Below are positions 50,634-59,554 of a stretch of DNA of 64,000 nucleotides, piece by piece. The stretch spans positions 46,640 through 110,639 of the forward strand of contig NZ_CABQJR010000004.1 in NCBI RefSeq assembly GCF_902464545.1, read 5' to 3'. The translations under genes were made by a program, and so were the position numbers. The notes below the pieces were generated by a model. The model was not told the DNA's origin. It did not search any database and saw only the letters and a program-made list of their open reading frames with translations. Each line of letters starts with the position of its first letter. The stretch's first letter is position 1. Source of the DNA: an uncultured Senegalimassilia sp. (GTDB lineage: Bacteria > Actinomycetota > Coriobacteriia > Coriobacteriales > Eggerthellaceae).

Positions 50634-52102
50634 GCGGGCACCTTCTGCCGGCCCTGCAACGCATGCTGCCAACCGAAGACCCCATCGGCCACGCCTTCCT
50701 GAACCGCCGGCGCCTGCAGCTGCTGCGTTCCACTCGCGCTGCCGCCCAGCATGGCCGCCTTATCCCCTGCTCCTATGGCTGCACGCCCGACCTCAGACCC
50801 GAACAAGCTAAGCTGACCGGGCAACACCTTCCCTGAGCGGGCACCGTGCCGACCGCCGTCTATAGGACTTGCCAACTGCGCCCGTAGAGCCTCGGGGCTA
50901 AACTCTACCCCGTTGCCTTGATATTTTCCGTTGCAAGTGATGAAGTAACGCGCCCGCTTGAACGCGATTCCCAGCTTGCGAAGCTCCCCTTCCCGCAAGC
51001 ACGAGGTGCGTCGAGCGCGTATGATCAAACGAGCCCCGCGTGGACCTATCCCCGGCACGCGTAGCAGCACTTCCAACGGCGCGGTGTTCACTTCCACCGG
51101 AAAAAGATCCAGATGATTCACCGCCCATGCAGCTTTCGGATCCACGTCCATCTCCAAGTTCGGCGCGTCGGCGCTGATGATCTCCGATACGTCGAATTTG
51201 TAATAGCGCAGCAGCCAATCGGCCTGATACAGCCTGTGCTCACGGTTCAATTGCACTGCCGTGTTCTGCGGCAGGCGCTCATCGGAGCTTACCGGCAGAT
51301 AGGCACTGAAGAACACGCGCTTGAGCTGCAGCGTTTTATAGAGCGCCTGCGACAGGTTGAGAATCTGGAAATCGGTTTCTGGCGTGGCCCCTATGATCAT
51401 CTGCGTGGACTGCCCCGCCGGCACGAACGCACGCCCCCGCTCCTTCGGGCGAGTGGAGGGCAGATACGTTGTGCTTCGACGCGACATCCCGCGCGACTCC
51501 CGGTCCTGCGCCATGTTGTCTCGGATTTGACGCATAGGAGCTATGATGCGCTGTTTGGTTTTCTGGGGGCACAGCAAGCCCAAGCTTGTCTGACTGGGCA
51601 GCTCGAGGTTCACGCTCATACGGTCCGCAAGATGCCCAAGCCTGTCGATGAGCTCCGGCGAGGTTCCCGGCACGGCCTTTGCGTGGATATATCCGCGAAA
51701 TCGATGGTGATCGCGTAGCAGCTGCAACGTGCGTATCATGAGCTCGGTGGTGTGGTCGGGCGACCCGATGACGCCCGAGCTGAGGAACAGCCCCTCGATA
51801 TAGTTACGACGGTAAAACGCCATGGTGAGATCGGCCAGCTCTTCGGGCGTGAACGCGGCGCGAGGCACCTCGTTGCTGCAACGGTTGACGCAATACGCGC
51901 AATCGTACACGCATACATTGGTCATGAGCACCTTGAGCAGCGATATGCAGCGACCATCGGGCGTGAAGCTGTGGCAGCATCCGGCGCCGAGGGCATTGCC
52001 GACATAGCCGGCCTTCGAGCCGCGCTGCAACCCCGACGATGTGCAGGCGACATCGTACTTCGCCGCATCGGCGAGGATATTCAGCTTCTCCTGCACATCC
52101 AT
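50630..52102 (-). CDS. Putative DNA modification/repair radical SAM protein (TIGR03916-like)
   Basis: 490 residues from ATG at 52102 (aaaggg upstream). The radical SAM cluster is CVYDCAYC (C-x3-C-x2-C) in MTNVCVYDCAYCVNRCSNE. A TIM-barrel half follows, with GLFLSSGVIGSPDHTTELMI. A C-terminal helix-hairpin-helix (LRVPGIGPRGARLIIRAR) points to DNA binding. The protein and the ATGA-coupled TIGR03915 partner form a two-gene operon. A promoter containing an SOS-box-like dyad precedes it. Reaction unknown; a DNA lesion repair role is the family proposal. The Gly/Ala-rich C-terminal 60 residues are not conserved-looking. Confidence 0.85.
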   Translation of the reverse strand: MDVQEKLNILADAAKYDVACTSSGLQRGSKAGYVGNALGAGCCHSFTPDGRCISLLKVLMTNVCVYDCAYCVNRCSNEVPRAAFTPEELADLTMAFYRRNYIEGLFLSSGVIGSPDHTTELMIRTLQLLRDHHRFRGYIHAKAVPGTSPELIDRLGHLADRMSVNLELPSQTSLGLLCPQKTKQRIIAPMRQIRDNMAQDRESRGMSRRSTTYLPSTRPKERGRAFVPAGQSTQMIIGATPETDFQILNLSQALYKTLQLKRVFFSAYLPVSSDERLPQNTAVQLNREHRLYQADWLLRYYKFDVSEIISADAPNLEMDVDPKAAWAVNHLDLFPVEVNTAPLEVLLRVPGIGPRGARLIIRARRTSCLREGELRKLGIAFKRARYFITCNGKYQGNGVEFSPEALRAQLASPIDGGRHGARSGKVLPGQLSLFGSEVGRAAIGAGDKAAMLGGSASGTQQLQAPAVQEGVADGVFGWQHALQGRQKVPA

Positions 52103-52145
52103 GGTCTGCCCTTTCCACAAACATCCGTACGTATAATAGGCACAT

Positions 52146-52174
52146 ACTATACTCGTACGCTTGTTCGTGGTCAA
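52146..52174 (-). promoter_or_regulatory. Promoter with SOS-box-like dyad for the radical SAM repair operon
   Basis: Minus strand TTGACC (52174-52169), 17-base spacer, TATAGT (52151-52146). The spacer contains CGAACAAGCGTACG (52167-52154), one mismatch from the LexA box of Gram-positive bacteria, CGAAC-N4-GTTCG. A second weaker half-match (gaacgtttgtgc) lies at 52175-52186. This placement would let LexA block RNA polymerase, which fits a DNA-repair operon. Confidence 0.55.
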
Positions 52175-52190
52175 GAACGTTTGTGCGATA

Positions 52191-53150
52191 TTATCGCGGA
52201 ACCCCGGTCAAATCGAATGCGGGAATGAAGCTGTCCTTCGCCGCGCCCCCTTGCTGCCAGAAATAGTCCTCGATGCCTAGCGTATCGGCATAGTCCAGCA
52301 ACTCCTCGTATTCGCCATCAGATACGCGTCCGCCCAGCTCGGGGCAGCGCTGAAGCTGGCGCTGCGCCCAGACATCCCCAGCTTGGGCAGCATCGGCGAG
52401 CACCGGCGTGTACTGATTCATGAGCGACAGCAGCACATCGCTTCCGAAGCGCTCCCATATCGCGCGCACCACGCGCTTGGAATCTTCCAGGGCACCGGGC
52501 AGCATCAGGTGGCGCACCACCACCCCGCGCGTAAGGCGCGGCTGCCCGTCCACCTCGTCGCCCTCGGGAGCGCCCACGCAACGCACCATCTCCTCAAGCG
52601 CCGCCATGGCCACCTCGGGATAGTCGGACGCAGCGGAGTAACGGCGGGCAAGGCCGCTCGAGCAATACTTGAAATCGGTCAGGTACACGTCCACCGTGCC
52701 GACGTTGTCCCGCACGGCCTGCACCGTCTCGTACCCCGAGGTGTTCCACACCACGGGCAGCGTCAAGCCACACGCACGGGCACGGGATACGGCGGCGCGG
52801 ATGTGGGGCGAATAGTGCGTCGGCGTGACGAAATTGACGTTCAGCGCGCCCTGCCGCTGCAGGTCAAGGCACATGTCCGCCACGTCATCCACCGTAACGG
52901 GCACGCCAGCGCGCCCATCAGCGATCACCTGGTTCTGGCAGTACACGCATCGCAGCGGGCAGTTCGAGAAGAACACGGTGCCGCTGCCGCGAGAGCCGCT
53001 GATAGGCGGCTCCTCCCACATGTGCAATGCCGCGCGGGCAACCACCAGCTTCCCTTGGGCCCCGCACACGCCGCGCTCGCCGGCAGCGCGGTCGACGCCG
53101 CACGCCCTCGGGCACAGCCGACAGCAAGCCAACGCTTCTTCGAACTCCAT
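52191..53150 (-). CDS. Radical SAM protein, PflA-like (COG1313 type)
   Basis: 319 residues from ATG at 53150. An N-terminal cysteine-rich part (CCRLCPRACGVDRAAGERGVCG) could bind a second metal cluster. The radical SAM motif is CPLRCVYCQNQ (C-x3-C-x2-C). Later barrel strands include VVWNTSGYETV, VYLTDFKYCSS and VVRHLMLPG. This is the PflX/COG1313 group related to pyruvate formate-lyase activating enzyme. Without a glycyl-radical enzyme next door its target is unknown. It is separated from the repair operon and not obviously co-regulated with it. Confidence 0.85.
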   Translation of the reverse strand: MEFEEALACCRLCPRACGVDRAAGERGVCGAQGKLVVARAALHMWEEPPISGSRGSGTVFFSNCPLRCVYCQNQVIADGRAGVPVTVDDVADMCLDLQRQGALNVNFVTPTHYSPHIRAAVSRARACGLTLPVVWNTSGYETVQAVRDNVGTVDVYLTDFKYCSSGLARRYSAASDYPEVAMAALEEMVRCVGAPEGDEVDGQPRLTRGVVVRHLMLPGALEDSKRVVRAIWERFGSDVLLSLMNQYTPVLADAAQAGDVWAQRQLQRCPELGGRVSDGEYEELLDYADTLGIEDYFWQQGGAAKDSFIPAFDLTGVPR

Positions 53151-53273
53151 AGCAGATCCCTTCCCCGCTTCTCTACGCGATTGCGCGTCGAAACCGTTCG
53201 CACGCGCCACCGCTTGCTGCGACGTAGCGCCCGCCCCACCAAACGACCGCTCAGCCGCCCAGCCGGCAAAACG

Positions 53274-53450
53274 GGCCCGCATAGCGCAACCCGGCTCTGC
53301 GGCGCACGGCTACGGCATCCGCCCAGATCAAGGAAATGCGCAATCGCCCTTACCGCTAAAAAAGGCCCGCAATGCGCGACCCGGCCCGGGACGAGCAGCA
53401 CGCATCAGCAACTGCGCCCTTCCAAGCAGCCGGGCCGCCGCCTTGCGGGC
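53274..53450. repeat. Imperfect direct repeat, about 90 bases, in intergenic gap
   Basis: ggcccgcatagcgcaacccg (53274-) recurs as ggcccgcaatgcgcgacccg (53364-). Less similar continuations include cggcatccgcccagatcaag and cagcaactgcgcccttccaa. The 339-base gap 53151-53489 shows no gene. Confidence 0.4.
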
Positions 53451-53489
53451 CCTCGTGCATCATTCGATCGCCCTTTACGGGCAAGACGC

Positions 53490-54461
53490 CTAGTTAAAAC
53501 CGGGATAGGCGCCCGTCATGCCATCGTCGTCCATGATGCCGGCATCGCCGAAATCATCGCCCCAATCGGCATCCTCATCATGGTCGTGATCATGATCGCC
53601 GTACGTTTGCTCGGCGCGAGTCCAGTCCAGACCCTCCTTCGCGCATGCGTCCTCCTCGCGGTAGACCAGCGACAACGCCGAAGGGGCCTTGTCCGAACCG
53701 CCGATGATGGCCAGAAGCTCCAACAGACGTTGGATGGCCTCGGCCTGCGGCAGGATAAGGTCGGCATCGTCGGCAGTGGTCAGGGCCGCGGTCAGCTCGC
53801 CCATGAGCATCTCCACCGTGTAGGTGCCGTCGAAACGGCCATCGGTGACGGCGGCCAGCAGCGCATCGCCGGCCGGCGTGATCGCGCCGGCGCGCATGCC
53901 GGCGATCTCGCCCATGTCGGATGACGTGCGCACCGCGTGATACAGTGCATCGGCCTCCACAGCGGCGACCAGCTGCGCCGTCGCCTGCAGGCTGTATGCG
54001 GCGCGGGCAAGCTGGGCCGAGCCCGGGCCGCCGGCGTCGGTCACGTGGGCAACCAGCAGGTCGAGCACCTCGCGCGCGGCCTCAACGCAGTCCTCTTCGC
54101 CGCCAACGAAGCAGCCCAGGTTCTCTCGCACCGCGAACGCGTCGGGCACGGCTACGTCGGTGACCACGAGCGGCGCCTCGACGGCGACCAGGTCGGCGAC
54201 GCAGGCCATGGCGTTGAGCTCGCGTGCGAAGGTGGGCGTGGTGCACGAAAGGTCGATGAGCAGCGTGCCCTTGCGCGCGCCCTGAACGATGCCGTTGTCG
54301 CCGAAGTACGCGTCCTCGAGCGCGGTTTGCGTAGTGAAGTAGGTGAGGACGGCGTCGGCGGCGCCCGCATCGCCTACGCGCTGCCAGCCCGCACCGCACA
54401 GGCGATCGGCCACCATATTCCCTACCGTATCGTTTCCTGCGAACACGAAAGCCTTCGTCAT
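53490..54461 (-). CDS. NAD(P)-binding 3-hydroxyisobutyrate-dehydrogenase-like protein with metal-binding-like tail
   Basis: 323 residues. A Rossmann start, FVFAGNDTVGNMVADRLCGA, has GNDTVG where GxGxMG is usual. It is followed by LLIDLSCTTPTFARELNA (family pattern D-x-S-T) and VAVEAPLVVTDVAVPDA. The C-terminal half is helical like HIBADH dimerisation domains. The catalytic lysine region (G-x-G-x-x-x-K) is not clear. The end, GDHDHDHDEDADWGDDFGDA, is a His/Asp-rich tail that could bind metal. It lies 3 bases after a DegV-family gene, so is probably co-transcribed. Substrate unknown; may be non-catalytic. Confidence 0.7.
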   Translation of the reverse strand: MTKAFVFAGNDTVGNMVADRLCGAGWQRVGDAGAADAVLTYFTTQTALEDAYFGDNGIVQGARKGTLLIDLSCTTPTFARELNAMACVADLVAVEAPLVVTDVAVPDAFAVRENLGCFVGGEEDCVEAAREVLDLLVAHVTDAGGPGSAQLARAAYSLQATAQLVAAVEADALYHAVRTSSDMGEIAGMRAGAITPAGDALLAAVTDGRFDGTYTVEMLMGELTAALTTADDADLILPQAEAIQRLLELLAIIGGSDKAPSALSLVYREEDACAKEGLDWTRAEQTYGDHDHDHDEDADWGDDFGDAGIMDDDGMTGAYPGFN

Positions 54462-54464
54462 GGC

Positions 54465-55400
54465 TTAACCCTCTTTCTTGATCTTGCGGGCGATGCGATC
54501 GGCCACTGAAAGCTCCTCGCGCCTATCGCCTCCCCAAAACACCACGGCCAGCATGCCCGGCCCAACATGGCTGCCGATGACCGGCCCGATGCTGCTTTCC
54601 AAAAACAGCAGGTTGTCGTCCTCTTTCGCCAGCAGCTCCTTCAGACGCGCCGCATCCTTGGGGCAGTCGGCGTTGCCGATGACCACGCAACGGCCCGGCA
54701 TTTGATCGGTCATGCGCTTCGAGCAGTACTCAGCCAGCTGCCTGATGCCCTTCTTGCGCCCGCGCGCCACGCCCGTCAGCGCAAGCTTGCCCTCGATGCT
54801 GATGTTGAGCAGCGGCTTCACATCGAGCTTCGCACCCGCGTAGGCAACGGTGCTGGGGATGCGGCCGCCGCGGCGCAGCGATTCCAGATCGTCGACCATG
54901 AACTCGGCGTCGACGAAGTAGCGCGCCTCCTCGGCCCACGCTGCCAGCTCGCGCGCCGTCATGCCGTTGTCGCGCTGGTTGAGCGCCTCGTAAACCAGAA
55001 GCGCCTCGGCGACCGATGCCAGATAGGTGTCGACCACGTACAGCTCGGCCTCGGGGTGCTCGGCGATCAACTGGTCGCGCATCATCACCGCCGTGTTGAA
55101 GCTGCCGGAAAGGCCGCTGGTGAAGCTCAGATACACCGTGGGAACGCCGCTTTCGATGGCCTTCGAGAACACGTCATGGAACACCGTTACCGGTACCTGC
55201 GCCGTGGACGGCTGCGAACCTGCGCGCATGCCCTCGTAGAACTCATGCGGCGTGATGGTGCAATACAGATCGTCGCTATGCTCGCCCTTTTCGTCGATAT
55301 AGGGAAACTCCAGCAGCTGCACGCCGGGACGATCGATCACCTCGAAAGGGAGGTCGCAGCAGGAGTCGATGATCAGATTGCATTTCGGCTGGGCTTCCAT
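54465..55400 (-). CDS. DegV-family fatty-acid-binding protein
   Basis: 311 residues from ATG at 55400 (aaaggagatgc). DegV pattern: LIIDSCCDLPFEVIDRPGV with the usual D-S-x-x-D, then YLSFTSGLSGSFNTAVMMRD as the fatty-acyl loop, and a C-terminal domain with LESSIGPVIGSHVGPGMLAV. These proteins (FakB type) bind a fatty acid for phosphorylation by FakA. A second, different degV lies directly upstream, suggesting two acyl-chain specificities. No fakA is in the window. Confidence 0.88.
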   Translation of the reverse strand: MEAQPKCNLIIDSCCDLPFEVIDRPGVQLLEFPYIDEKGEHSDDLYCTITPHEFYEGMRAGSQPSTAQVPVTVFHDVFSKAIESGVPTVYLSFTSGLSGSFNTAVMMRDQLIAEHPEAELYVVDTYLASVAEALLVYEALNQRDNGMTARELAAWAEEARYFVDAEFMVDDLESLRRGGRIPSTVAYAGAKLDVKPLLNISIEGKLALTGVARGRKKGIRQLAEYCSKRMTDQMPGRCVVIGNADCPKDAARLKELLAKEDDNLLFLESSIGPVIGSHVGPGMLAVVFWGGDRREELSVADRIARKIKKEG

Positions 55401-55460
55401 GCATCTCCTTTCGTTGGAACGCCCGCGCCCGCAGGCGGTGGGCGGGTTTTCGCTTCGCGC

Positions 55461-56363
55461 CTAGGAAGCGCAGGTCAGGGCCGCCTTCGACCCTGTCAAC
55501 TTGCCCGATATGGCATGCGCGCACTCGTAGGCGACGCCGACGGCCGGGCCTACATGCAGCCCCACCACCGGGCTTACCGGCAGCACGCTGACCTTGCGGC
55601 CGAGCATGGGCTCGATGACCTCGTGCGCCCATTTCACGGCCGGGGCCTTGTCGCCGATATAGTGCACCACCACATCGCGCAGGCCATGCTCCTCGATATC
55701 GGCCTTCATGGCAGCCACGATCTTATCCAACGCCTTCTTGCGCGTGCGCACTTTGGCGAAGGTGACAGGCGACCCATCGCGCACGGTAAGCACCGGCGCC
55801 AGCTGGATGAGGTTGCCCAAAAGCGCCGCCGCGCCGCCGATGCGCCCGCCTTTCTGCAGAAACGTCAGACTCTCCGGCGTGAACAGGAAACGAGTGCGCT
55901 CGATAGCATCGAGGGCCGCCTGCGCCACGCCGCGCAGATCCTCGCCCCCATCGCGCGCCGCCACGGCCTCGAGCACAGGGAAGGCCTCGTCGAAGCCGCA
56001 CGACTGCGAGTCGATAAGCTCCCATTCAAAGCCGATGTTGCGCGCGGCCACCGCGCGGATAGCGCGCAAGGCGCCATCATAGGCGCCCGAAAGCCCCGTG
56101 GAGATGAAGATGCCGCACACCTGATCACCGGCGCGGGCCGCATCCTCGAACACCTCTTCCAGCAACTGCTGGGAGGGCTGGCTTGACGTGGGGATATCAT
56201 CCACCATGTCGTAAATGTCAGCATAGAACGCATCCAGGTCCATGGTTGCGTCCTCGTATTCCATGCCATTGCGGTTCACGTACAGCGTGACCACCTGGAT
56301 ATCAAGCTGGGCGGCCATCTCCTGCGTGATCGAAGATACGGAATCGGTGATGATCCTGATCAT
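55461..56363 (-). CDS. DegV-family fatty-acid-binding protein (second copy)
   Basis: 300 residues from ATG at 56363 (gggggatt). It starts MIRIITDSVSSITQEMAAQL, has ISTGLSGAYDGALRAIRAVA at the lipid loop, LTFLQKGGRIGGAAALLGNL in the middle and SPVVGLHVGPAVGVAYEC at the C-terminus. All are standard DegV/FakB positions. It is clearly divergent from the neighbouring degV, so not a recent duplication. Same likely role in exogenous fatty-acid use. Confidence 0.9.
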   Translation of the reverse strand: MIRIITDSVSSITQEMAAQLDIQVVTLYVNRNGMEYEDATMDLDAFYADIYDMVDDIPTSSQPSQQLLEEVFEDAARAGDQVCGIFISTGLSGAYDGALRAIRAVAARNIGFEWELIDSQSCGFDEAFPVLEAVAARDGGEDLRGVAQAALDAIERTRFLFTPESLTFLQKGGRIGGAAALLGNLIQLAPVLTVRDGSPVTFAKVRTRKKALDKIVAAMKADIEEHGLRDVVVHYIGDKAPAVKWAHEVIEPMLGRKVSVLPVSPVVGLHVGPAVGVAYECAHAISGKLTGSKAALTCAS

Positions 56364-56414
56364 GAATCCCCCAATCGGAAGCGCGGCTTGAGCGCGCATG
56401 CATTACATTCAACC

Positions 56415-57878
56415 CTACGCGATACCGCGAAGCTTGCCAACAAGCGCGCGGCGGCGCTCACAAAGACCATACTCCAGGCCCACCGGATAAGTGTGGGGGT
56501 TGAGCATGCGCTTCTGGCTCTCATCCAAGCAAGCCAAGCCTTCACGGCAACGCCGTTGCGCCTCCATGGCGCTGCGGCCGCTTGCGTCGAGCACTACCTG
56601 CCCGTTGCGGGCCAGAGGCTCGAGCATCGTGGAAAACCGCTTGCCCGCAAGCTTCTTGCGGCGCATGGAGTCGAGCGGGTCCACGATTACCTGGCCCTCG
56701 TCCACGCCGGCGTTCACATCGAACACCATATCGCCGGCGATGGTGCCGTCGTCGTTATAGTAGCGGCGCACATCGAGCACGCCCGGCACCGTCAGCTTCG
56801 CCGCCGACTCGCTGATCTTCAGGCGATCGACCCACTCGGCCTGCCCCGGGGCGCGCGTCGCCGAAAGTTTGTACACGCCGCCGAGCGTGGGCTGGTCGAA
56901 CGCGCAGGCAAGCTTGGTACCCACGCCCCAGCTGCTCACGGGAGCGCCTTCGTCCAAGATGGACTGGATGGTGTATTCGTCCAGGTCGTTGGACAGCACG
57001 ATGCCGCAATCGTCCAAACCGGCCTCATCGAGCATGCGGCGCGCCATCTTCGCCAACCAGGCCAGGTCGCCCGAGTCGATGCGGATGCCCGCCAAGCGCT
57101 CGCCCCGGGCGCGCATCTCAAGGCCCACCGTGATGGCGTTGCGGATGCCCTGCTCCACGTCGTAGGTGTCCACGAGCAGCACGCAGTTGCACGGGAACTC
57201 GCGCGCATAGGCGCGGAACGCCTCCAGCTCGCTGGGAAACGACATGACCCACGAGTGCGCATGCGTGCCCGAAACCGGCAGGTCGTAGGTTTTGCCTGCA
57301 AGAACGTTGGACGTGGACGCACAGCCGCCCACCACGGCGGCGCGGCTTGCCCACATGCCGCCGCCGGCTCCCTGGGCACGGCGCAGGCCGAACTCGGCAA
57401 CGGGCAGGCCATGGGCCGCCAGGCACACGCGAGCGGCCTTGGTGGCGATAAGCGTTTCGAAGTTCACGCAGTTCAGGAGCGCCGTCTCGATGAGCTGGCA
57501 ATCCATGATGGGACCCATCACGCGCACGATCGGCTCATGCGGGAACACCACAGCGCCTTCGGGCACGGCATCGATATCCGCACGCAGCGAGAACGTGCGC
57601 AGGTAATCCAAGAACTCCGGCTTGAACAGCTTGCCCCCGCCCGGCGCGTCAAGGCTTGCCAGATACCCCACGTCATCGGCGCTGAACTCGAATCCCTCTA
57701 TGAGCTCGGCGAGCTGATCCATGCCGCAAGCGATAGCGTAGCCGCCGCGGAAAGGATAGTCGCGGAAATACGCATGGAAGCACGCCTGCGTGGCGCCCTG
57801 CCCCGTTTCCCAATAGCCCTGGGCCATGGTCAGCTGATACAGGTCGGTGAGCAGCTCGTAGCCGTTTTCCCCGTGCAC
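56415..57878 (-). CDS. pncB: Nicotinate phosphoribosyltransferase
   Basis: 487 residues with a GTG start at 57878 after aggaggtatcaac. Family features: GYELLTDLYQLTMAQGYWET at the N-terminus, AGGGMWASRAAVVGGCASTS, the phosphoribosyl region GIRIDSGDLAWLA with ILSNDLDEYTI-like GIVLSNDLDEYTIQS, and a C-terminal cysteine-poor tail. It makes nicotinate mononucleotide from nicotinate and PRPP with ATP, in the Preiss-Handler NAD pathway. It lies upstream of the two degV genes on the same strand. Confidence 0.95.
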   Translation of the reverse strand: MHGENGYELLTDLYQLTMAQGYWETGQGATQACFHAYFRDYPFRGGYAIACGMDQLAELIEGFEFSADDVGYLASLDAPGGGKLFKPEFLDYLRTFSLRADIDAVPEGAVVFPHEPIVRVMGPIMDCQLIETALLNCVNFETLIATKAARVCLAAHGLPVAEFGLRRAQGAGGGMWASRAAVVGGCASTSNVLAGKTYDLPVSGTHAHSWVMSFPSELEAFRAYAREFPCNCVLLVDTYDVEQGIRNAITVGLEMRARGERLAGIRIDSGDLAWLAKMARRMLDEAGLDDCGIVLSNDLDEYTIQSILDEGAPVSSWGVGTKLACAFDQPTLGGVYKLSATRAPGQAEWVDRLKISESAAKLTVPGVLDVRRYYNDDGTIAGDMVFDVNAGVDEGQVIVDPLDSMRRKKLAGKRFSTMLEPLARNGQVVLDASGRSAMEAQRRCREGLACLDESQKRMLNPHTYPVGLEYGLCERRRALVGKLRGIA

Positions 57879-57938
57879 GTTGATACCTCCTGACGAAGGC
57901 GCCCCCGCTTCTTGCCCAAGCGGGGGCGCGAGATGCTG

Positions 57939-59540
57939 CTAGTTGCCCTGCGAGGCGCCCTGGCCTTCGCCGGCGCCCGCGGCTTTATGGCTGCGGCGGC
58001 GGGCACGGCGATGCTGACCGGGAGCCTGGCCCTCCTGGCCGCCCTCGCGCTGCTTGCGCTGACCGCCCTGGTCGGGACGGGGGCCCTGCGCCAGGCCCGA
58101 GGACTTCTGACCCGGGCGGACGCGAGCTTTGGGCCCTTGATTGTCGGGCTTGCCGCCGCGCTGGGCATCGGAGCCGCCCTTGGGGCCCTGACCGCGCTTG
58201 CCCGCCTGCTGGGAGGAGCCGGGCTGCTTGCCGCCCTGGCCCGACTGCTGCTTGGCGTCCTTGCCGCCCTGGCTGCGGCGCTTGCTCGGCTGCATGCCGC
58301 GACGCTTGGCCTGACCTTCCTTGGGCTGCTTGCCGCCCTGGTTGGACTGCTTGCCCGTAGGTGCCGCGTTGACCGACTGAGCGGAATCAGAGCGCGGGGC
58401 CTGGTTCTCCCCGGCCTGCGCAGCGCCGCCCGACACCTTGGTGGAGCGGCGGCGACGCGGCTTGCGCGCAGGCTGCGCTTCGGCGGCCTTCTGCTCGGCG
58501 CGCTCGCCCTTGCCGCGGCCGCGCCTGCTGGAACGGCCGGGCTTGGCCTCGCCCGCGCCGTCGGCCTTCTTGCCACCCGGGACGTGACGCACGCTGGCGC
58601 GATCGGCAAGCTTGTCCTTGCCCGACAGCTGCGGCGTAGCCAGCGCTGCAGCGGCGCCGAAGGCATCGCCGGGCTGTTCGCTCAAAGCACGCTCCCAAGC
58701 CTCGCATCCCACGCACTTCGGACGTACGCCTTCTTCGGGCGCATCGAAGTCGGCAAGCGGGACGCGCACGGGCTTTTCACCCTCGATGCGCAGCGACACC
58801 ACTTCGCGCGGAACATCCAAATCCACTACCTTCGCCACGCCATCGGGGGTTTCCACCTGGGCGTTCTTCTTCGGCGCACGGCTTTTGAAGTCCTTATAGG
58901 CGTCATATTCGTAGCGAAGGCAGCACATGAGCCTGCCGCACACGCCCGAGATCTTCTGCGGGTTCAGCGACAGGTCCTGCTCCTTGGCCATGCGGATGGA
59001 CACGGGGCAGAACTCGCCGCCCAGGCGCTTGCAGCACAGCTCTTGGCCGCAGTGGCCCAAGCCGCCCACCATACGAGCCTCATCGCGAACGCCGATCTGG
59101 CGCATATCGACACGCACATGAAGGCGCGACGAGAGCGTGCGTACCAGCTCGCGGAAGTCGACGCGGTTCTCGGATTCGAAGTAGAACACCGCTTTGTCGC
59201 CATCGAAGAGGTATTCCACCGAAACCGGGCGCATCTCCTCGGAGGCCTTCGCGGCAAGCTCCTTGAACACAGGGAGCGCCTCGGCGGCGCGGGCCTCGAG
59301 CTCGGCCTGCTTGGCGCGATCTTCGTCATCGGCCACGCGCAAGACGGGCTTCAGAGGGGTTTTCAGCTTCTTGACCTGGTCAGGCGTTGCCTCAAACGCA
59401 GGCTCGCCCATATGGCCGAACTCGGTTCCCCGGGCGGTTTGGACCACGACGTCGCATCCGGCGTGCAGTTCCAGCTCGCCCGCATCGAACCACAGCGTTT
59501 TGGGGTTGTAGGGCAGGTTGACAGGCGCTATGCGGACCAT
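57939..59540 (-). CDS. PSP1/RicT (YaaT)-family protein with long basic low-complexity tail
   Basis: 533 residues, ATG at 59540 (aagaaggagcgcc). The PSP1 C-terminal domain occupies residues about 60-270 and includes YLFDGDKAVFYFESENRVDF, GLGHCGQELCCKRLGGEFCP and SGVCGRLMCCLRYEYDAYKD, the cysteine-rich RicT signature that can hold iron-sulfur clusters. RicT proteins work with RicA/RicF on RNA processing in Bacillus. Residues about 300-533 are a Lys/Arg/Gln/Gly-rich disordered tail absent from typical RicT. It follows holB by 14 bases, the same order as in Bacillus (tmk-holB-yaaT). Confidence 0.88.
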   Translation of the reverse strand: MVRIAPVNLPYNPKTLWFDAGELELHAGCDVVVQTARGTEFGHMGEPAFEATPDQVKKLKTPLKPVLRVADDEDRAKQAELEARAAEALPVFKELAAKASEEMRPVSVEYLFDGDKAVFYFESENRVDFRELVRTLSSRLHVRVDMRQIGVRDEARMVGGLGHCGQELCCKRLGGEFCPVSIRMAKEQDLSLNPQKISGVCGRLMCCLRYEYDAYKDFKSRAPKKNAQVETPDGVAKVVDLDVPREVVSLRIEGEKPVRVPLADFDAPEEGVRPKCVGCEAWERALSEQPGDAFGAAAALATPQLSGKDKLADRASVRHVPGGKKADGAGEAKPGRSSRRGRGKGERAEQKAAEAQPARKPRRRRSTKVSGGAAQAGENQAPRSDSAQSVNAAPTGKQSNQGGKQPKEGQAKRRGMQPSKRRSQGGKDAKQQSGQGGKQPGSSQQAGKRGQGPKGGSDAQRGGKPDNQGPKARVRPGQKSSGLAQGPRPDQGGQRKQREGGQEGQAPGQHRRARRRSHKAAGAGEGQGASQGN

Positions 59541-59554
59541 GGCGCTCCTTCTTT

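Noticed and set aside
52383..53924. 513-codon plus-strand frame
   Set aside because: Shadow spanning two minus-strand genes and a gap; no start signal or domain.
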